DNA of 34,966 bases from a virus: IMG/VR virus record IMGVR_UViG_3300036766_002268, positions 1 through 34,966 of that record. One strand, written 5' to 3'. Below are positions 29,365 through 34,966 of this stretch, in pieces. Both the position numbers and the translations under genes were made by a program. The notes below the pieces were generated by a model that made no database searches, had not been told where the DNA came from, and saw nothing but the letters and a program-made list of their open reading frames with translations. Each line of letters opens with the position of its first letter. Position 1 is the stretch's first letter.

Positions 29365-30160
29365 TCTGCAAATCGAATTATTAATCAACCAGCGAATGTT
29401 GACTGCTCCGCCCATGACCATTGAGGCTGAAATTGAATTTAGCCGCGCCGGCAAAGGTTCGACAATGGAGCTTTCGATTTATAATGTTTCTCCGGCTACC
29501 AAAAAAGAATGCGAGCAAAAAGCCGGAGAACCCGCCAAAATTATTTTAAACTGCGGCTATGCCGATGAAGGTGGTAAATCGACTGTCTTTATGGGTGATA
29601 TTATCAAAACAGATATTGAGCCAGGTATCGATGACCACTTTAAAATTACATCGGTAGATGCAACGGCAAAATTCTTAACCGTTCCAATTTCTGTATCGTA
29701 TAAGTCAAAGATGAAAGCCTCGCAACTCATTGCCGATGTTGCCTCACGAGCCGGAATTACGGCAATGACAATCGACCTTGAAAATGACAAGGAGTATGAA
29801 ACCTATGCAGTGAATTCACCTTTCGGCCAATTTCTCGACCGAATCAGCAACAAGAATGAAGCAAATACATTTTACTATTTTCGCCAGGGTCAACTTATTT
29901 TTCGTAATAATAAACAAGATACTGCCCAAGCTATCGTTTTAAATCATAACACTGGTCTTTTGTTCGCAGAGAAAATTGAAAAAAATCAGAAAAAAAGTGT
30001 AATCAAAGGCAAGGCAATTTTTCAAAACAAAATGACGGCTGGTTCATACCTGGTGATCAATAGAGACAATGTCCAGGGCAATTTTATTGTCGATAAAGGC
30101 AAACATCAAATTTCATCACAATCAGAATCAGTAACCGAATTTGAGGCGGTACCTTTGTGA
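29357..30160 (+). CDS. Baseplate hub protein (gpD/gp27-like)
   Basis: A 267-residue hub subunit. Signs: N-terminal strand-rich FSRAGKGSTMELSIYNVSPATK, GYADEGGKSTVFMGDIIKTDIEPG, and YKSKMKASQLIADVASRAGI, typical of the hub family that joins tube and spike. Start is TTG at 29357 with GAGG at seven bases; it overlaps the plug gene. The stop overlaps the next gene as GTGA. Confidence 0.78.
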   Translation: MFDLQIELLINQRMLTAPPMTIEAEIEFSRAGKGSTMELSIYNVSPATKKECEQKAGEPAKIILNCGYADEGGKSTVFMGDIIKTDIEPGIDDHFKITSVDATAKFLTVPISVSYKSKMKASQLIADVASRAGITAMTIDLENDKEYETYAVNSPFGQFLDRISNKNEANTFYYFRQGQLIFRNNKQDTAQAIVLNHNTGLLFAEKIEKNQKKSVIKGKAIFQNKMTAGSYLVINRDNVQGNFIVDKGKHQISSQSESVTEFEAVPL

Positions 30161-30864
30161 ACTTTATCGAGGAATGGGTGAAACTACTTACCGATTTTAG
30201 AAGCAAAATTGGCAAAGAAATCATTTATGGTGGTATTGGTAAAATAGAGAGTTTTGATAAACAAAAGATGCGCGCCGATGTTCAACCTTTACTTTTTCAA
30301 ACTTCAAAAGGTTCACGAATTAATAATGCCATCATCCCGCAGGTACCGGTTCAGTTTTTATTTTCAGGAGGATTTTATATCAGACCGGATTATAAAAAAG
30401 GTGATTTGGTTTGGCTCGGTTATGCTACGTTTGCGATTGAGAATCAACTCAAAGGCCATTATGAAGCAACCAACGGTGCAACAAACCATGAACATACTTT
30501 GAGCGTGATGAACGGTGTTGCTATGTCGGGGTGGAATTCTCCACCGGAGTTTTCAAAAGCCGGACTTTTATTGGGACACAAAGATTCCGGTCTATGGCTG
30601 CAAATTACAGATACAGAAATAAACGGCAAAGGCACAAAGTTTAATTGGGAAGGCGATGTAAATGTAACCGGTAAAATAAAGGCAACTCAAAACATCGAGA
30701 CAGATGCCGATGTCAAGGCTCTTGGTAAAGTTAAAGCGACTAAAAATCTTGAAACCGATATGGATGTAGTTTGGTTGGCGTCTGCAACACCTACACATGG
30801 CATATCACATATGCATCCAACAGCAGCGCCTGGTTCGCCTTCGCCGGCAACGCCGGGGTCATGA
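30157..30864 (+). CDS. Baseplate spike protein (Gp138/gpV-like)
   Basis: A 235-residue central spike. N-terminal OB domain (YGGIGKIESFDKQKMRADVQ to KKGDLVWLGYATF), then a repetitive beta-helix region with two 18-residue units (GKIKATQNIETDADVKAL and GKVKATKNLETDMDVVWL), then a tip THGISHMHP. Histidine pairs of this H-x-H kind bind iron at the tips of other phage spikes. The C-terminal PGSPSPATPGS is a disordered end. GTG start, coupled to the hub stop. It pierces the outer membrane. Confidence 0.8.
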   Translation: MNFIEEWVKLLTDFRSKIGKEIIYGGIGKIESFDKQKMRADVQPLLFQTSKGSRINNAIIPQVPVQFLFSGGFYIRPDYKKGDLVWLGYATFAIENQLKGHYEATNGATNHEHTLSVMNGVAMSGWNSPPEFSKAGLLLGHKDSGLWLQITDTEINGKGTKFNWEGDVNVTGKIKATQNIETDADVKALGKVKATKNLETDMDVVWLASATPTHGISHMHPTAAPGSPSPATPGS

Positions 30865-30871
30865 GGAATAT

Positions 30872-31093
30872 ATGCCATTACCAGTAAAAGATATATTAAA
30901 ATCACAAATAATTGCAGCCTCTCCGCAGGGCGTTGCCTTTGACCAATGGGCAGATAACCTGGCACAAATTATTTTAAATACCATAACGGCGGCAACCGTA
31001 ACCGTAAACACTGGAATTCCAGTGGCAACGGCAGGATCACCGGCAGCACAAACCGGCGCAACGACGTCGCCTGGCACAGGAAGTTTATCATGA
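30872..31093 (+). CDS. Small baseplate protein
   Basis: A 73-residue protein starting MPLPVKDILKSQIIAASPQGVAF, with an alanine/threonine/glycine-rich C-terminal half. ATG 30872 follows GAGGA at six bases; the frame is open upstream but only within the spike gene's end. Overlaps the next gene by ATGA. Its position suggests a spike-associated or wedge-linked part. No family recognised. Confidence 0.6.
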   Translation: MPLPVKDILKSQIIAASPQGVAFDQWADNLAQIILNTITAATVTVNTGIPVATAGSPAAQTGATTSPGTGSLS

Positions 31094-31434
31094 AGTGTAT
31101 AGAAGTCATCAACGGAAATTTTAACAGGGTCAATGGTCGAACGCAGGTATTGACCGGAGATAAAGCATTGAAGCAACGGATCGAACATAGTTTGAAATTA
31201 TTCCGCAATGAATGGTTTTTATCTAATTCAAAGCAGGTTAACTGGCTGAAATATTTTCGGCAAAAATATATCACAGAGCTATTTCTCAAAAAGGAAATCA
31301 AAGATGTAATCTTACAGGATTCAGAAGTCAAATCCGTAGAATCGATTGAATTGAGCCTCGTCAGTGATATTCGACAATTGCAGGTTAAATGTAAGGTTCA
31401 AAGCACTTATGGTTTCATAGGAGTCACTGTCTAA
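31090..31434 (+). CDS. Baseplate wedge protein (Mu gp46/gp25-like)
   Basis: A 114-residue protein. The segment TGDKALKQRIEHSLKLFRNEWFLS is the known pattern of Mu gp46/gp25-type wedge proteins ('ALxQrixxrLlTxkGEWfld'). It forms the inner wedge that bears the first sheath ring. It overlaps both neighbours, ending in TAATG with the J-like gene. Assignment fairly good. Confidence 0.75.
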   Translation: MKCIEVINGNFNRVNGRTQVLTGDKALKQRIEHSLKLFRNEWFLSNSKQVNWLKYFRQKYITELFLKKEIKDVILQDSEVKSVESIELSLVSDIRQLQVKCKVQSTYGFIGVTV

Positions 31435-32633
31435 TGTTTGGCGTAACTCCACAGGGCTATGTTCGTAAAAAGTATCAAGATTGGTTGGCCGATCTGCAAA
31501 CCAAGGCGCGCACGTCACAATTTTTTGGCTCCGATCAGGATTTATCAGACGTCGATCCTGTTGGCATTGTAATAAAACTCATGTCGTATGCGCTTGATCA
31601 ACAAGAACAAAAAGCAGAAGATACGTATTATGCGTTATATCCCGATACAGCGGAAGGTGTTTCTCTTGATCGAGTGATTCATATCGGCGGAGAAACAAGA
31701 CGGCCTCAACAACATGCAACGGTAGTATTAAGATTCTTTGGTTCTCCAGATTCTCCCATCGGAGTTGACGAAATTGTTGCGACTTCTCAGGGACTTCAGT
31801 TCAAAACAATCTCAACAGGAATTGTTGCCGTCGATCATGTTGATATCGTCGCCCAGTGTGTAACGCCCGGAAAAATTGGTATCGTGCCGGCAGGTTCGAT
31901 CACTACGATGGTGACATCCATAACCGGTATAACCTCGGTAACAAACCCAGAGGCTTCTCGAAGCGGACGAGACCAAGCGTCTGATGTTGAAGCCAAGTAT
32001 GATTATAAAACGGCAAAAACCGGCTCAGGCGCATCAATTGCGTCGTTAATTCGATCATTAAATTTATTAAATGGCGTGAACTTTGCCTTTGTAAATGCAA
32101 ATGAAAAAGATGTTACGGATGAAGAAGGTCGACCGGCTCACTCCATTGAAGTCGTTATCGATGGTGGAAATTCGACAGAAATTGCTAATGTACTTTGGAA
32201 ACATTATGTAGGTCTTCAATATCTTGGTTCGAATTCAGTTCAAATAACTGCCGAAAATGGTCAACCGTTTGAGATGAGATGGAATGTTCCTGCTGATAAA
32301 GCGGTTTACGTGGACATTGTCATTACAGCAGGCACAGGCTGGAAAGCTGCCAATTTGGTACTTATAAAATCTGCGGTTATTAAATACATCGGTGGAATCG
32401 ATACCATTATACAAGGTGGCGTAATCATTCAAAATGAATATCAGGGAATTGGAACGGGCAAAGATATTCATAGCCATAAAATTGAAGCTATGATTGATGT
32501 GCCAGGCGCAAAGGATGTTACAGCATCCCTTAGTTTTAGCTCTCCGGTCACATCAGGAACACGGTATTTGCATTGCCTTGCGAAAGATCGGCCATATACA
32601 GATAATGCGAAGGTAAATATCAGTGTCGTATAA
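31434..32633 (+). CDS. Baseplate J-like wedge protein (Mu gp47-like)
   Basis: A 399-residue wedge protein of the baseplate J family. Signs: MSYALDQQEQKAEDTYYALYPDTAEG, SLDRVIHIGGETRRPQQHATV, and GKIGIVPAGSITTMVTSITGITSVTNPEAS, the last being the family's characteristic turn. Follows the gp25-like gene and precedes the I-like gene, the standard W-J-I order. Ends overlapping the next start by 11 bases. Confidence 0.88.
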   Translation: MFGVTPQGYVRKKYQDWLADLQTKARTSQFFGSDQDLSDVDPVGIVIKLMSYALDQQEQKAEDTYYALYPDTAEGVSLDRVIHIGGETRRPQQHATVVLRFFGSPDSPIGVDEIVATSQGLQFKTISTGIVAVDHVDIVAQCVTPGKIGIVPAGSITTMVTSITGITSVTNPEASRSGRDQASDVEAKYDYKTAKTGSGASIASLIRSLNLLNGVNFAFVNANEKDVTDEEGRPAHSIEVVIDGGNSTEIANVLWKHYVGLQYLGSNSVQITAENGQPFEMRWNVPADKAVYVDIVITAGTGWKAANLVLIKSAVIKYIGGIDTIIQGGVIIQNEYQGIGTGKDIHSHKIEAMIDVPGAKDVTASLSFSSPVTSGTRYLHCLAKDRPYTDNAKVNISVV

Positions 32634-33522
32634 TGATTTACTTGAGAAAATTCCAACGTCGCTATTTCCATCTGGAAGCGACTTGCATAAACTGCTTCAA
32701 ATATTTTTTGAGGGTCTTGATGAAATTGACGGTAGATTACTGCAAGTCAAAAATCTGCGAGATATAGATAGTCTTAGCGGTATTAATTTAACCAAAACAG
32801 GATCGCTGATTCGAGCCAGATGCCGCGAACTTAACGAATCTGATGGTTCTTACAAAACCGTTATTGACCTTGAAAATCGAAGAACTTCGGCGTCTGGTTC
32901 TATTCCAGATATTTTAAAATCTTTAAGTTTAATCAGTAATAATCTGGCACAATACCAAATACATGAAGGTTTTAAATTTGGGTTACCTGGTGTGTTGCGC
33001 GTTGTTTTGACGGGCGGCACAAACGGTTTTGCGCCTGATGATAAATACCTGTATGCCATCGAAAATCATGCAGCAACGGGAATGCGTTACAGCATATTAA
33101 ACGAGTTCTCATTACTTGGCGCAACAATGATTTTAAAAACAATCATATCGCAAAATGGCTGGGATAATACAAGTCTTCTCGATAACTTACAAGTTTTCCA
33201 TGTTCAAAAAAACTGGTTAAATATACAAGACATCGCCGTAGGTAACGGAGCCGAGCCAGGAGGAATTTTGCGAGAGGCCCAGCAAAATGACACAGGTCTA
33301 CAAAATGAATTAATCAGGGTCTCCGTTTCAGCAATTGTAAATACAGATACCGGTCGCAGTTATTTGGCGACCATTTCTCCGCAATTTGGCGGAATCAACG
33401 TCAATGAAGTCGCCGGATTTAATAATACGGGCGATCTTGTTGCGATAAAATCTTTTCCATCATTACCATTGAGCGATCAAATTAATAACGATTTCATGAT
33501 TTCGGAGGACTACCATGCCTAA
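32623..33522 (+). CDS. Tail protein I/Mu gp48-like (DUF2612-like) baseplate protein
   Basis: A 299-residue protein starting (GTG) SYNDLLEKIPTSLFPSGSDLHKLLQIFFEG. The N-terminal segment with INLTKTGSLIRARCRELNESDGSY resembles gpI/Mu gp48-type proteins, which link wedge and fibre. AAGG stands nine bases before GTG. The C-terminal half (about 190-299) is unique and may be adapted to the fibre. Ends overlapping the fibre gene by eight bases. Confidence 0.72.
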   Translation: MSYNDLLEKIPTSLFPSGSDLHKLLQIFFEGLDEIDGRLLQVKNLRDIDSLSGINLTKTGSLIRARCRELNESDGSYKTVIDLENRRTSASGSIPDILKSLSLISNNLAQYQIHEGFKFGLPGVLRVVLTGGTNGFAPDDKYLYAIENHAATGMRYSILNEFSLLGATMILKTIISQNGWDNTSLLDNLQVFHVQKNWLNIQDIAVGNGAEPGGILREAQQNDTGLQNELIRVSVSAIVNTDTGRSYLATISPQFGGINVNEVAGFNNTGDLVAIKSFPSLPLSDQINNDFMISEDYHA

Positions 33523-34966
33523 TTTAATTGAGACCATTGCACAGTTATTTATAAAACCACTTTACGATATTTTTAATTCCGGTACAGGGCATCCAGCCAC
33601 AAACCCAAAATGGGAAGTTGGCGCAATGCCGAATGATCCTGATAAGGTCAGTCAGGAATTGTATCGGTTATACTCTAATGATAATTTTTTGGATTTAAAT
33701 AAAATATCAAACAGTCCCGTTCAAGCGGCAGATTTAAACACAATTGCACCGACAAATAAGACTACGGCATTTTGGTTTGATGCGGCGTCTGCAAATATCC
33801 CAGCGCCTGATCTCGGTAAAGGAATTCAAATCGTAGAAAGTTCAACGGCAAAGACTCAAATGGTTTCAACGGAAACCAGTAACCGATTGTTTATTCGTAC
33901 TCAGATTGGCGGGACATGGGGAGGTTGGAAAGAGTTCGCGAATAAACTCGGAGATAATACACAGAGGTTTAAGATTGCCGATGCGGTCTCATCAGATGAG
34001 GCGGCCTCGAAAGGTCAGCTTGACACGAAAGCCTTATTGGGAGGTTTAAATACACAAACCTTTAAGGCTGCAAACGGTGCTGCCTCCGATGATGTTGTAA
34101 CAAAAGCGCAACTTGACACGAAGGCCGCATTAGGTGGCTCAAATACTCAGGTGTTCAAAGCCGCGACAGCGAACGCAGCAGACGACGTTGTTAGAAAAGA
34201 TCAACTGGATGCGATTTATACAGAGCAGGCTGGGGTAATTCGGGCTACAGCTAAAATTTTTGCCAGTACAGGTTGGTTATTTTGCGATGGTAGTTCGCTA
34301 TCACGTACTACCTATGCTGCATTATTTGGCGTGCTATCTCAAGGGAAAGGTACTGTAACAATGACAATCGCAACTCCGTGCGTCGTTACATTGAACGGCC
34401 ATAACTTGGAAACTGGACACTGTATATCTTTCACCTCAACCGGATCATTACCAACAGGTTTAAGTCAAAATGTAAATTACTACGCAATAAAAATTGATGC
34501 AAATACGTTAAAACTTGCGACGTCTCGATTAAACGCAGTTGCAGGAACTGCGATCACCACTTCAGGCACTCAATCAGGAGCGCATTCGATGTTGTTTGCA
34601 CCTTGGGGGATTAACGGATCGGAAAATTTCTACCTTCCTGATTTTCGAGGTATTACGTTGGTTGGCGCCGGTTACAGCTCCTTGGCCGATATGGCCGAAG
34701 CATCGGGCGATCAATATCATGGATTTTTGGGCGTTTATCGTCAGGATCAAGTGCAGGGGCATTACCATGGCCCCCTTGCACCGTCGACGTATTTGCTCGG
34801 GACGGGCGCCAACCAACGAGCGGGGTGGAACGCCGGCTCCGGGGTAACGTACGATTGGATAACGTCGACCGGCATACCCGTCTCAGACGGAATTCATGGA
34901 ACACCACGCGTTGGAGATTACACGACCGGCCCATATGTGGGCATAAATTACGAGATTAAATATTGA
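33515..34966 (+). CDS. Tail fibre with collar domain
   Basis: A 483-residue receptor-binding fibre. Residues 1-70 attach to the baseplate; 71-142 form a shaft domain (NTIAPTNKTTAFWFDA to GGWKEF); 145-234 are three 30-residue repeats (NTQxFKxAxxxASxDxVxxKxQLD). A phage collar domain begins at 252 (GWLFCDGSSLSRTTYAALF), is split by a domain at about 279-361 (CVVTLNGHNLETGHCISF), and resumes at 368 (SENFYLPDFRG). DQVQGHYHG (411-419) precedes a tip ending NYEIKY. The tip DNA (about 34770-34880) is richer in G and C than the rest. The stop is the last base of the window. Confidence 0.85.
   Translation: MPNLIETIAQLFIKPLYDIFNSGTGHPATNPKWEVGAMPNDPDKVSQELYRLYSNDNFLDLNKISNSPVQAADLNTIAPTNKTTAFWFDAASANIPAPDLGKGIQIVESSTAKTQMVSTETSNRLFIRTQIGGTWGGWKEFANKLGDNTQRFKIADAVSSDEAASKGQLDTKALLGGLNTQTFKAANGAASDDVVTKAQLDTKAALGGSNTQVFKAATANAADDVVRKDQLDAIYTEQAGVIRATAKIFASTGWLFCDGSSLSRTTYAALFGVLSQGKGTVTMTIATPCVVTLNGHNLETGHCISFTSTGSLPTGLSQNVNYYAIKIDANTLKLATSRLNAVAGTAITTSGTQSGAHSMLFAPWGINGSENFYLPDFRGITLVGAGYSSLADMAEASGDQYHGFLGVYRQDQVQGHYHGPLAPSTYLLGTGANQRAGWNAGSGVTYDWITSTGIPVSDGIHGTPRVGDYTTGPYVGINYEIKY
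33947..34216 (+). repeat. Three 90-bp coding repeats in the fibre
   Basis: Three in-frame repeats of about 30 codons encode residues 145-234. Each contains NTQ-x-FK and ends with K-x-QLD. They are diverged at the DNA level, so they are old protein repeats of the shaft, not recent duplications. Confidence 0.7.

Overview
The window is most of a transposable (Mu-like) myophage genome or prophage. It carries the Mu replication and transposition set (DDE transposase MuA, ATPase MuB, Gam, GemA/gp16), a small terminase and DUF1804-like context, and a complete contractile-tail morphogenesis cluster. The host looks Gram-negative, with moderately AT-rich DNA, Shine-Dalgarno-led genes and lipoprotein-type signal peptides. 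One neck protein resembles the neck-terminator family first named in Leptospira (LIC_12616), so a spirochaete host is possible but not shown. The window begins and ends exactly on stop codons, so the phage ends (att sites) lie outside or were trimmed. Layout: (1) 1-6787, leftward early operon: small accessory genes, GemA, zinc-ribbon proteins, Gam, MuB, MuA, and DNA-binding proteins. Genes are tightly packed and often overlap by ATGA. (2) 6788-9900, a mixed-strand control region: HTH and small proteins on the minus strand, three plus-strand genes set against them, a terminator-like hairpin, and a strong leftward promoter whose spacer and upstream flank hold a 13-bp inverted repeat. The divergently encoded HTH repressor probably binds there. 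(3) 9911-12420, rightward lysogeny/accessory region: repressor, a membrane zinc-ribbon protein, a decayed cysteine-rich gene, a DUF5678-like plus retropepsin-like pair, and a small HTH protein. (4) 12426-34966, rightward late genes: two small membrane proteins, small and large terminase, DUF1073 portal, MuF-like head protein with an unusual C-terminal domain, DUF2213 protease with a nested in-frame scaffold start, coiled-coil protein, decoration protein, DUF2184 major capsid, neck proteins, sheath, tube, frameshifted tail chaperones, tape measure, baseplate hub/spike/wedge, and a collar-domain tail fibre. How it works together: the repressor would hold off the leftward promoter. When it is released, the MuA/MuB module is expressed. 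Late genes appear to start from at least two near-identical promoters (12426-12495 and 18650-18719) that carry three tandem 9-bp direct repeats upstream of a weak -35. The first has an ATG essentially at the predicted transcription start, which suggests an activator-dependent, leaderless late-expression system that I could not match to Mu Mor/C. Unlike Mu, the transposition module and the structural module are transcribed divergently from a central control region. No endolysin gene is recognisable in the window.
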